Assembly: GCF_017876755.1 (NCBI RefSeq) | Contig: NZ_JAGIOO010000001.1 | Location: forward strand, 5,069,786 to 5,133,785 | Direction of reading: 5' to 3' | Source: Crossiella equi | GTDB lineage: Bacteria; Actinomycetota; Actinomycetes; Mycobacteriales; Pseudonocardiaceae | Length of the DNA: 64,000 nt | In this document: positions 20,498 through 27,525 of the stretch, in pieces | Numbering within the stretch: the stretch's first letter is position 1 | How the letters are laid out: each line of letters begins with the position of its first letter | Notes under the pieces: model-generated | The model's input: the letters and a program-made list of their open reading frames with translations, nothing else | Database searches by the model: none | Told to the model about the DNA's origin: nothing | Made by a program: the position numbers and the translations under genes

Positions 20498-20530
20498 CTT
20501 GGAGAACAGCGTGAAGGGAGGGGCGTCCGG

Positions 20531-21715
20531 ATGAGCGCGAGGGACTGGATCGAGAAGGACTTCTACGCCGAGCTGGGTGTCCCTCCCGAGGCACCGGCCG
20601 AGGACATCAAGAAGGCCTACCGCAAGCTGGCCCGCGAGCTGCACCCGGACGCCAACCCGGGGGACGCCAAGGCCGAGGCCCGGTTCAAGGCCGTCTCCGA
20701 GGCGTACGGCGTGCTGTCGGACACCGACAAGCGCAAGCAGTACGACGAGGCCAGGCGGCTGTTCGGCTCCGGCGGGTTCCGGCCCGGCGGCGCGGGCGGG
20801 TTCGGCGGTGGCTCCGGCGGTTTCGACTTCAGCGACCTGTTCGGCGGCGGCAACGCCGGTGCGGCGGGTGGCGGCAGCGGTGGCATCGGCGACATCCTCG
20901 GCGGCCTGTTCGGCCGCCGGGGCGGTCCGGCCGCCTCGGCCACCCGCGCGCAGCGGGGCAAGGACGTCGAGACCGAGGTCCGCATCGACTTCACCGAGGC
21001 GGTCCGGGGGGCCACCGTGTCGCTCCGCCTGTCCAGCCCCGCCACGTGCGGCACCTGTGGTGGCAGCGGCGCCCGGCCGGGCACCTCGCCGCGCACCTGC
21101 GGCAACTGCTCGGGTGCCGGTGTGGTCAGCCGCAGCCAGGGTGCGTTCGCCTTCAGCGAGCCGTGCCGCGACTGCCGGGGCACCGGCCGCATCGTCGACG
21201 ACCCGTGCGTGGAGTGCGGTGGCGAGGGGGTCAGCACCAGGACCCGGTCGCTCACCGTGCGCGTGCCCGCGGGGGTCGACGACGGCCAGCGCATCCGCCT
21301 GGCGGGCCAGGGCGAGCCGGGCCGCAACGGGGCGCCGGCGGGCGACCTGTTCGTGCGGGTCCACGTGGCGCCACATGAGGTCTTCGGGCGCAGCGGCGAC
21401 GACATCACGGTCACCATCCCGTGCACCTTCCCGGAACTGGCACTCGGCACGACGTTGACCGTGCCGACGCTGGAGGGCAAGGTGTCTGTGAGGGTGCAGC
21501 CCGGCACGGCCAGTGGCCGCACGCTCCGCGTCCGGGGCAAGGGCGTGGCGCGCAAGGACGGCACGTTCGGCGACCTGCTGGTCACCCTGCAGGTGGCTGT
21601 GCCGTCCACAATGGACGAAACGGCCAAGGCCGCCCTGGAGGCGTACGCGGCCGCGACCGCGGATTTCGACCCACGACCGGCACTGACCGCACAGTTGGGA
21701 CGGGATGAGCCATGA
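20531..21715 (+). CDS. dnaJ: Co-chaperone DnaJ (Hsp40, type I)
   Basis: A 394-residue type I J-protein. It has a J domain with the HPD motif (ELHPDANPG), a long Gly/Phe-rich linker (FGGGSGGFDFSDLFGGG), four CxxCxGxG zinc-binding repeats (CGTCGGSG, CGNCSGAG, CRDCRGTG, CVECGGEG) and a C-terminal substrate-binding domain. It stimulates DnaK ATPase. The next gene, hspR, overlaps the stop by 4 bp. Confidence 0.98.
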   Translation: MSARDWIEKDFYAELGVPPEAPAEDIKKAYRKLARELHPDANPGDAKAEARFKAVSEAYGVLSDTDKRKQYDEARRLFGSGGFRPGGAGGFGGGSGGFDFSDLFGGGNAGAAGGGSGGIGDILGGLFGRRGGPAASATRAQRGKDVETEVRIDFTEAVRGATVSLRLSSPATCGTCGGSGARPGTSPRTCGNCSGAGVVSRSQGAFAFSEPCRDCRGTGRIVDDPCVECGGEGVSTRTRSLTVRVPAGVDDGQRIRLAGQGEPGRNGAPAGDLFVRVHVAPHEVFGRSGDDITVTIPCTFPELALGTTLTVPTLEGKVSVRVQPGTASGRTLRVRGKGVARKDGTFGDLLVTLQVAVPSTMDETAKAALEAYAAATADFDPRPALTAQLGRDEP

Positions 21716-22167
21716 ACCCCTTAGGTGACCGGGGCGGCAGCGGGATCCCCTTCCCGCCGGGAGCCACCGAGGACAGTCCGGTCTTCGTGATCTCCGTGGC
21801 GGCGCAGCTCTCCGGCCTGCACGCCCAGACCCTGCGCACCTACGACCGCCTGGGCCTGGTCTCCCCGGGCCGCACCGCGGGCGGCGGCCGCCGCTACTCC
21901 GCCCGCGACATCGCCCTCCTCAAAGAGGTCCAACGCCTCAGCCAGGAAGAGGGCGTGAACCTGGCGGGCATCAAACGCATCATCGAGCTCGCCACCGAGG
22001 CCGAACGCCTCCGCGCCGAACTCGACGACCTGCACCGCCAGCTGGCCGTGGCCCACGCCGCGGCCGACCACGCGGCCGCCGCGGTCCACGCGAGCTACCG
22101 CCGAGACCTGGTCCCCCTGCGACCGCAACAGACCGCCCTGGTGGTCTGGAAGCCGCCGAAGCGCTGA
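21712..22167 (+). CDS. hspR: Heat-shock repressor HspR (MerR family)
   Basis: A 151-residue MerR-type regulator. The helix-turn-helix reads VISVAAQLSGLHAQTLRTYD with the wing GGRRYSARDIALL, followed by a coiled coil (ATEAERLRAELDDLHRQLAV). In actinobacteria HspR represses dnaK and clpB with DnaK as co-repressor. Matching HAIR operators lie upstream of dnaK and clpB in this window. The ATG start overlaps the dnaJ stop (ATGA). Confidence 0.96.
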   Translation: MNPLGDRGGSGIPFPPGATEDSPVFVISVAAQLSGLHAQTLRTYDRLGLVSPGRTAGGGRRYSARDIALLKEVQRLSQEEGVNLAGIKRIIELATEAERLRAELDDLHRQLAVAHAAADHAAAAVHASYRRDLVPLRPQQTALVVWKPPKR

Positions 22168-22197
22168 CGCGGGGACGACCACCGAGCACGGGCACAG

Positions 22198-22238
22198 CAC
22201 CGCGGGCCCGGCCAGGACCACTGGCCGGGCCCGCGGTG
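22198..22238. terminator. Strong terminator of the dnaK operon
   Basis: A perfect 17-bp GC-rich stem (22198-22214 with 22222-22238) with a 7-nt loop lies 30 bp after the hspR stop. There is no T-run. Confidence 0.85.
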
Positions 22239-22294
22239 TGTCCGGGGAACCCCGCCCCAGCAGCGCCGGACCCAAACCCCTTCACCCCCGGGTG

Positions 22295-22300
22295 TACGCT
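22295..22300 (+). promoter_or_regulatory. Candidate -10 element for the metG leader
   Basis: TACGCT (TAnnnT) ends 6 nt before the ATG of the Met-rich leader, so transcription could start at or next to that ATG and give a leaderless leader peptide. No good -35 is evident. Confidence 0.4.
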
Positions 22301-22306
22301 CTTCCC

Positions 22307-22381
22307 ATGCTGAGGACGTGCGACAGCATGACCATGCGCAGCCGGATGATGATGGTCTCCGGCCTCCTCCGCATGTCCTGA
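22307..22381 (+). CDS. Met-rich leader peptide upstream of metG (putative)
   Basis: A 24-codon frame between the dnaK-operon terminator and metG. Seven of its 24 residues are Met, at positions 1, 8, 10, 14, 15, 16 and 23, including a run of three consecutive ATG codons. It precedes the gene that charges tRNA-Met, exactly the arrangement expected of a translational-attenuation leader. Its 3' end (22361-22369, GGCCTCCTC) is perfectly complementary to GAGGAGGCC at 22391-22399. The peptide itself probably has no function; ribosome pausing on it would be the signal. Confidence 0.6.
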   Translation: MLRTCDSMTMRSRMMMVSGLLRMS

Positions 22382-22449
22382 TCCATTGCTGAGGAGGCCC
22401 CCACCGGCGGCCCCTCACCGGGGCCGAGGCGAACAACCGGCCCGGGGCC
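22361..22449 (+). promoter_or_regulatory. Candidate attenuator structures between leader and metG
   Basis: A 9-bp perfect stem (22361-22369 with 22391-22399) overlaps the end of the leader frame. A 7-bp GC stem (22408-22414 with 22420-22426) follows. Two GGCCCC copies (22396-22401, 22409-22414) and two GGGGCC copies (22420-22425, 22444-22449) allow alternative pairings. The last GGGGCC directly abuts the metG ribosome-binding site (AGGAAGG, 22450-22456). Control could act on translation or Rho access, since no U-run is present. Confidence 0.45.
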
Positions 22450-22461
22450 AGGAAGGTAGCG

Positions 22462-23979
22462 ATGAGCCGCTACAACGTCATGACATCCATCCCGTACGTC
22501 AACGGGAAGCCGCACGTGGGGCACGCGCTGGAGCTCATCCAGGCCGATGTGCTCGGGCGGTACCGGCGGCAGCGGGGGGATGAGGTCCGGGCCCAGACCG
22601 GCACGGATGACAACGCCCTCAAGAACGTCCAGGCCGCGGAGGCCGAGGGGATCACGGCCGCGGAGTACGTCGAGCGGGTGGCGCAGAACTTCCTCAAGCT
22701 CGGGGAAGCCTTGGAGCTGTCCTTCGACGACTTCATCAAGACCAGCTCCGACCCGCGGCACAAGCCCGGCGTCGACAAGCTGTGGGCGGCCTGCGCGGCA
22801 CAGGGCGACTTCTACCGGAAGTCCTACTCCGGCCTGTACTGCGTCGGGTGCGAGCTGTACTACAGCCCCGACGAGCTGGTGAACGGCAAGTGCCCCGAGC
22901 ACGGGACCGTGCCGGAGATGGTGGAGGAGAGCAACTGGTTCTTCCGCCTGTCCAAGTACCAGGACCAGCTCATCGAGCTGATCAGCTCGGACAAGCTGCG
23001 CATCGAGCCGCCGCACCGCAAGCGCGAGGTGCTGGCCTTCATCGAGTCCGGGCTCGAGGACTTCTCCGCCTCGCGCAGCATGGCGCGGGCCCGCGGCTGG
23101 GGCATCCCGGTGCCGGAGGACCCCGAGCAGGTCATCTACGTGTGGTTCGACGCGCTGGCCAACTACATCACCGCGCCCGGCTACGGCACCGACGAGGCGG
23201 GCTACCAGCAGTGGTGGAACCCCGACGTCGAGCAGGTGCACGTCATCGGCAAGGGCATCATCCGGTTCCACGCCGTGTACTGGCCCGCCATGCTGATCTC
23301 CGCCGGGCTGCCGCTGCCGTCGACGATCTTCGTGCACGAGTACCTGACCGCCGGTGGGCAGAAGATCAGCAAGTCCCTGGGCAACGCAGAGGACCCCGCC
23401 GACATCGTCGCCGCCTACGGCAGTGACGCGGTGCGCTGGTGGATGCTGCGCGACGTGGCCAAGGCGGGCGACACCGACTACACCGCCGAGCGCCTGGTGG
23501 CCCGGGCCAACGAGGACCTGGCCAACAACATGGGCAACCTGGTCAACCGGGCCGTGTCCATGGTGCGCAAGTACCGCGACGGCGTCATCCCGCCGGTGGC
23601 CCAGGACAACCCGGCCGCCGAGGCGCTGCGCGCCGCGCGGAACGAGGCCGCCGCCGCCATCGACGAGGCGCTGGCCAACTTCGACTTCCGCCGCGCGGTC
23701 GAGGCCGTCGCCCGCATCGGCGACGAGGCCAACCGCTACGTCGAGGCCACCACCCCGTGGGCGCTGGCCAAGGCGGAGAAGAAGGAGGACGCGCCCCCGG
23801 CCGCCCTGGACGCGGTGCTGGCCGAGCTGGTCGCCACTGTCCGGGACCTGGCCGAGCACCTCACGCCGTTCCTGCCCGCGGCCGCCCGGCGCATCGCCGA
23901 GCAGGCGGGCGACGGCGGTGACGTGGTCGCCGAGCCCAAGCCGGTGTTCCCGCGCCTGGAGCTGGCCCCGGCCGAGTGA
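22462..23979 (+). CDS. metG: Methionyl-tRNA synthetase
   Basis: A 505-residue class I synthetase. It has a HIGH-type motif (KPHVGHAL), a zinc-knuckle region (YCVGCELYY ... GKCPEH), a tryptophan-rich core and a KMSKS-type loop (GGQKISKSLGN). The C-terminal tRNA-binding helical domain ends without the extra dimerisation domain found in E. coli. It charges tRNA-Met for initiation and elongation. The ATG at 22462 follows AGGAAGG. It is preceded by a Met-rich leader frame and faces a flavohemoprotein gene. Confidence 0.97.
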   Translation: MSRYNVMTSIPYVNGKPHVGHALELIQADVLGRYRRQRGDEVRAQTGTDDNALKNVQAAEAEGITAAEYVERVAQNFLKLGEALELSFDDFIKTSSDPRHKPGVDKLWAACAAQGDFYRKSYSGLYCVGCELYYSPDELVNGKCPEHGTVPEMVEESNWFFRLSKYQDQLIELISSDKLRIEPPHRKREVLAFIESGLEDFSASRSMARARGWGIPVPEDPEQVIYVWFDALANYITAPGYGTDEAGYQQWWNPDVEQVHVIGKGIIRFHAVYWPAMLISAGLPLPSTIFVHEYLTAGGQKISKSLGNAEDPADIVAAYGSDAVRWWMLRDVAKAGDTDYTAERLVARANEDLANNMGNLVNRAVSMVRKYRDGVIPPVAQDNPAAEALRAARNEAAAAIDEALANFDFRRAVEAVARIGDEANRYVEATTPWALAKAEKKEDAPPAALDAVLAELVATVRDLAEHLTPFLPAAARRIAEQAGDGGDVVAEPKPVFPRLELAPAE

Positions 23980-23986
23980 GCCGAGC

Positions 23987-24015
23987 GCCCGGCGTCGCCG
24001 CGAGCGGCGCCGGGC
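23987..24015. terminator. Hairpin between metG and the opposing gene
   Basis: GCCCGG pairs with CCGGGC, with an inner CGCCG/CGGCG stem and a CGAG tetraloop. It lies within the 40 bp separating the two convergent genes, so it can serve both. Confidence 0.7.
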
Positions 24016-24019
24016 AGGC

Positions 24020-25192
24020 TCAGTCCAGGGTGAACGGGTCGTACCGGATGCGGTCCAGCGGCGTGCCCGCCACGAGCATGCGGGAGACCGTCGCGCGGAT
24101 CATCGCGGGCGAACCGCAGACCAGCACGTCCCGGTCGTTCCAGGCCCCGTAGCGGGTGACCACGTCGGCCAGCGTGCCGTGCTCGACCCCCCGTGCGCCC
24201 GGGTCGCTCTCCAGCACCGGGACCACGGTCAGCCAGGGGTTGCCCATGGCCAGGCGCTGCAGGGTGTCCAGGTCGTACAGGTCGCCGCGGGTGCGGCCGC
24301 CGACGAACAGGTGCACCTTCGGGTTCTCGCCGTAGGCGGCCATCTCGTCGAGCATCGCGCGCATCGGCGCCACGCCGGTGCCACCCGCGACCATGAGGAT
24401 GTCGCGCTTGCTGGAGCGGTCGATGCCCATCCGGCCCATCGGCGGGCCGATGCGCCAGGTGTCGCCGATCTGGGTGTGGCCGACCACGGACCGGCTCACC
24501 CAGCCGTTGTTCACGGCGCGGATGTGGAACTCCATCACGCCGTCCGGGCTCGGCGCGTTGGCGGGCGAGTAGTACCGCCACAGCCTCGGGCGCTGCGGGG
24601 TCTCCACGCTCAGGTACTGGCCGGCGCGGTAGGGCACCGGGTGGTCCGGCTTGACCCGGACCACGGCGAGGTCCCAGCTCAGGCGCTGGTGGTCGATCAC
24701 GCTCGCGGTCCAGAAGGCAGGGTTGTCGTCGGCCGCGGCGGCCTCGAGCATGGTCTGGGCCATGATCGTGTAGGCCTCGGCCCAGGCCCGTTCCACGGCC
24801 GGGGTCCAGGCGTCCCCGGCGAAGCGCTTGATCGCGGCCAGCAGGGCGGTGCCGACGGCCTCGTAGTGCGCCGAGACCACACCGAACTTGCGGTGGTCGC
24901 GACCGAGCTGCTTGAGGAAGGGCACCAGGTCGTCCGGGCGGTCCACCATCTGCACGACGTGGACGAGGGCGCGCAGAAGCCGGCTGCGCTGCACCTCCAT
25001 GTTGGCCGGGAACAGCTCGCGGGTCTGCGGAGCGAGGCTGAAGAGCATCCCGTAGAAGAACTGGGCTACTTCCTCGCTCCGCGGCTCGACGACCGCGAAG
25101 CTCTCGCGGATCAGGCGCACCATCGCGGTGACACCAGGCGGCGGCTCCCGGTGAGGGGGCGGGGTCGGGTTGAGCACGGCGTTCGCGGTCAT
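24020..25192 (-). CDS. Flavohemoprotein-like globin/FAD/NAD(P)-binding protein
   Basis: A 390-residue protein. Residues about 20-160 form a globin domain (the proximal-His region is KFGVVSAHYEAVG). It is followed by an FAD-binding module (RLWRYYSPANAP, matching RxYS) and an NAD-binding module (AGGTGVAPMRAML, C-terminal CGSPAMI). The architecture is that of flavohemoglobins, which are NO dioxygenases; M. tuberculosis Rv0385, next to clpB, is a likely counterpart. The start was set at the ATG of MTANAVLNPTPPP because the upstream frame has no similarity. The Shine-Dalgarno signal is weak and distant. Confidence 0.87.
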   Translation of the reverse strand: MTANAVLNPTPPPHREPPPGVTAMVRLIRESFAVVEPRSEEVAQFFYGMLFSLAPQTRELFPANMEVQRSRLLRALVHVVQMVDRPDDLVPFLKQLGRDHRKFGVVSAHYEAVGTALLAAIKRFAGDAWTPAVERAWAEAYTIMAQTMLEAAAADDNPAFWTASVIDHQRLSWDLAVVRVKPDHPVPYRAGQYLSVETPQRPRLWRYYSPANAPSPDGVMEFHIRAVNNGWVSRSVVGHTQIGDTWRIGPPMGRMGIDRSSKRDILMVAGGTGVAPMRAMLDEMAAYGENPKVHLFVGGRTRGDLYDLDTLQRLAMGNPWLTVVPVLESDPGARGVEHGTLADVVTRYGAWNDRDVLVCGSPAMIRATVSRMLVAGTPLDRIRYDPFTLD

Positions 25193-25425
25193 AGTCCGGG
25201 CGCAGTCTTCTCCACGTTGTTCGATACGCCCATGCGACGTACCGATGGTGACCAGCATCCCCCGACAGAGTGCGACATTAACCCCTCCCTCGGGCCTGCG
25301 GTCACTTGATGCCACGTTCGAGTGCAAATTGCTTACTGCGTGTGTACATGTGCCCCGTCCGTGAATCCACCATAGGCGGGGCGATGTGCGAGACCACACC
25401 TCCTCGTGACACGGTGGGCAGCGTG

Positions 25426-26430
25426 ATGCCCGACACTCCCGTCCCGACCGGCACCGCCGATCCTGACTTGCTGCTACTGGAGCTGTCCGATTCACCGGCC
25501 CGTGTCACTTCGGTGGCGGCGGTCGTACCCGGTGATCACACACGGCAGCAGGCCGTCACGTCCAGTGCGCCGCACGAGCAATCCGCAGGCGTGATACGCA
25601 GCGCGACGAACGGTCCGGACAATTCAGCCGCGCTTACCCGCCAGTTGGACGCTCCGACCAGGCTGATTGCCCGTCCGGCGCAGCCGGGACCGCTCGGCGC
25701 CGATACCACGAGGCGCATCGAGCTGCCGCCGAGGGACCTGGTCGGACCGGCCGAACCGCTGCCCCTGCCGGACGCGTCGCCGCTGCCCCAGATGGATCCG
25801 CTGCCCCAGACCGCCGGTATGCCCGGCTCCCAGGGCGAGCACCTGTTGCAGCAGGCCTACGGCACCGAGACCCGTGCCGCCCGCTTCTACTCCGACCAGG
25901 TCCTGGACCACCTGAACCCGGAGATGCGCGAGTTCACGGCCCGGATGGAGATGCTGTTCGTGGCCACCGCGGACGGCCACGGTGAGTGCGACTCCTCCCT
26001 GCGCGCGGGCCCCAAGGGCTTCGTCCAGGTGCTCGACGACAAGCACGTGGCCTACCCCGAGTACCGGGGCAACGGCGTGCTGGCCAGCCTCGGCAACATC
26101 AGTGAGAACCCGCACGTGGGCCTGCTGATGATCGACTTCGTCAGCGACCTGATCGGCCTGCACGTCAACGGCCGGGCGCGCATCGTCGAGGACTCCGACC
26201 TGCGCGAGGAGCACCCGGACCTGCCCAGCGACTTCGAGCGCGGGCGCACCCCGGAGCGCTGGGTGGTGGTCGAGGTCGAGGAGGCCTACATCCACTGCCG
26301 CAAGCACATCCCGCGCATGATGCCGGTGCTGCGCGACCGCGACTGGGGCACCGACGACGTCAAGCGCAAGGGCGGCGACTACTTCGAGGCCAAGGCCATG
26401 CCGAAGCCCTGGCGGGAAACCGACGGCTGA
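25426..26430 (+). CDS. Pyridoxamine 5'-phosphate oxidase-related (PPOX) FMN-binding protein
   Basis: The conserved part (from about residue 135) begins HLLQQAYGTETRAARFYSDQ. It contains the PPOX split-barrel signature FVATADGHGECDSSLRAGPK, VLDDKHVAYPEYRGNG and GLLMIDF, and ends with CRKHIPRM. Such proteins bind FMN or F420/haem and act on small redox substrates. The N-terminal ~130 residues are Pro/Thr-rich, probably disordered, with looser codon bias. The true start is uncertain: ATG 25384 or 25819 are alternatives. It is divergent from the flavohemoprotein gene, so a shared redox or NO response is possible (inference). Confidence 0.72.
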   Translation: MPDTPVPTGTADPDLLLLELSDSPARVTSVAAVVPGDHTRQQAVTSSAPHEQSAGVIRSATNGPDNSAALTRQLDAPTRLIARPAQPGPLGADTTRRIELPPRDLVGPAEPLPLPDASPLPQMDPLPQTAGMPGSQGEHLLQQAYGTETRAARFYSDQVLDHLNPEMREFTARMEMLFVATADGHGECDSSLRAGPKGFVQVLDDKHVAYPEYRGNGVLASLGNISENPHVGLLMIDFVSDLIGLHVNGRARIVEDSDLREEHPDLPSDFERGRTPERWVVVEVEEAYIHCRKHIPRMMPVLRDRDWGTDDVKRKGGDYFEAKAMPKPWRETDG

Positions 26431-26495
26431 AGTCCGCGCCGGGGGTCCCGAACAGTACGGTATGCCCAGTTTTCGCATGCCGTGGAGGATGAAGC

Positions 26496-26942
26496 GTGAC
26501 CAGCGACGATCCCGACCGCCGGACGGCGGCCGAGGCGGTCGAGCGCGAGCTGGCGCTGCTGATGCGCCGGGCGAGGAGCATGTCCATGTCCCTCGCCGCG
26601 CGCATCCACCCCGAGCTGGACGCGGCGGCCTACGCGCTGCTGCTGCTCATCGACGACCGCGAGGCGGTGCGCGCCACCGACCTGGTCGACCAGCTCGGCC
26701 TGGACAAGTCCACGCTGAGCAGGCAGATCGCCCAGTTGCAGCGTCTGGACCTGGTCGAACGGGTGGCCGATCCGAACGACGGCCGGGCCCGGCTGGTGCA
26801 GCTGACCGCCTCCGGCCGCCAGCGGCTGGGCGAGGTGCGGCACGAGCGGCGCAACAAGATGCGCGAGCACTTCGCCAGCTGGAGCACCGGAGACCTCCAG
26901 GAGCTCTCCCGCTCGTTGGGCCGCCTCAACCGCGATCTGTAG
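26496..26942 (+). CDS. MarR-family transcriptional regulator
   Basis: A 148-residue winged-helix protein. Its helix-turn-helix is ATDLVDQLGLDKSTLSRQIA and the wing is RVADPNDGRARLVQLT. The GTG at 26496 follows GGAGGATGAAGC. It precedes a second MarR gene and an MFS exporter, but 112 bp with a separate promoter/operator intervene, so it may be an independent unit. The ligand is unknown. Confidence 0.9.
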   Translation: MTSDDPDRRTAAEAVERELALLMRRARSMSMSLAARIHPELDAAAYALLLLIDDREAVRATDLVDQLGLDKSTLSRQIAQLQRLDLVERVADPNDGRARLVQLTASGRQRLGEVRHERRNKMREHFASWSTGDLQELSRSLGRLNRDL

Positions 26943-26996
26943 GACGCATCCCCTGATCGTGTGACCCACACCTCATCGGCTACCGCCCGTAAAAAG

Positions 26997-27038
26997 GTTG
27001 CTATCAGCAACTAACGAGATATAGTTGCATCAAGCAAC
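26997..27038 (+). promoter_or_regulatory. Promoter with twin palindromic operators for the marR-MFS operon
   Basis: Two inverted repeats lie 27 bp apart: GTTGCT-ATC-AGCAAC (26997-27011) and GTTGC-ATCAA-GCAAC (27024-27038). A -35-like TTGCTA (26998-27003) lies in the first, and a -10-like TATAGT (27020-27025) touches the second, with a 16-bp spacer. The regulator encoded just downstream is the obvious candidate to bind here and repress itself and the exporter. Confidence 0.75.
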
Positions 27039-27054
27039 CTTGGGGGTGGTCAGT

Positions 27055-27525
27055 GTGGACCCGCGACCCGATGCCTTCTTTGAACTGCTCCGGCAGCTCA
27101 AGAACCTCGTGCAGATCCGCAACGCCATCGCGCAGCGGGTCTGGCGCGACCACGGCGAGCTGCACCTCACGGCCGTCGGCATGCTCGCCGACCTGGTCGT
27201 CCGGGGCCCCCGCCGGTCGAGCGACCTCGCGCAGGAGCGCCAGGTCGACCCCTCCGTGGTGAGCAGGCAGGTGGCCCAGCTGATGCGGGCCGGTCTGGTC
27301 GAACGGCGGATCGCGCCCGAGGACGGGCGGGCGATGTTGCTCAGCGCGAGCCCAGCCGGGATCGCGCTGGTCGAGCAGTGGAAACAGGAGCAGATCGAGT
27401 GGATGCGGAGCGCGCTGTCGGGGTGGCGGGACGAGGACCTGGAACTGGTGACCGGCCTGATCGAGCGGTTGACGGACGACCTGAGGGGGGAGCTGTGCGC
27501 ACAGAAGAAGGAAGCGCTCACGTGA
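27055..27525 (+). CDS. MarR-family regulator of the adjacent exporter
   Basis: A 156-residue winged-helix protein: helix-turn-helix RSSDLAQERQVDPSVVSRQV, wing RRIAPEDGRAMLLSAS. I prefer the GTG at 27055, which is preceded by a GGGGGTGG ribosome-binding site, over the ATG at 27025 that lies inside the operator. The MFS gene overlaps its stop by 4 bp (GTGA), so repressor and efflux pump are translationally coupled, a common drug-responsive arrangement. Confidence 0.88.
   Translation: MDPRPDAFFELLRQLKNLVQIRNAIAQRVWRDHGELHLTAVGMLADLVVRGPRRSSDLAQERQVDPSVVSRQVAQLMRAGLVERRIAPEDGRAMLLSASPAGIALVEQWKQEQIEWMRSALSGWRDEDLELVTGLIERLTDDLRGELCAQKKEALT

Noticed and set aside
22307-22461. T-box or SAM riboswitch controlling metG
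   Set aside because: Only about 155 nt are available, no T-box core or SAM-I junction sequence is visible, and the Met-coded frame explains the region better.
24020-25495. A 491-residue flavohemoprotein starting at 25495
   Set aside because: The extra 101 residues are Arg/Cys-rich, run antisense into the divergent gene and lack similarity to globins; the start at 25192 is preferred.
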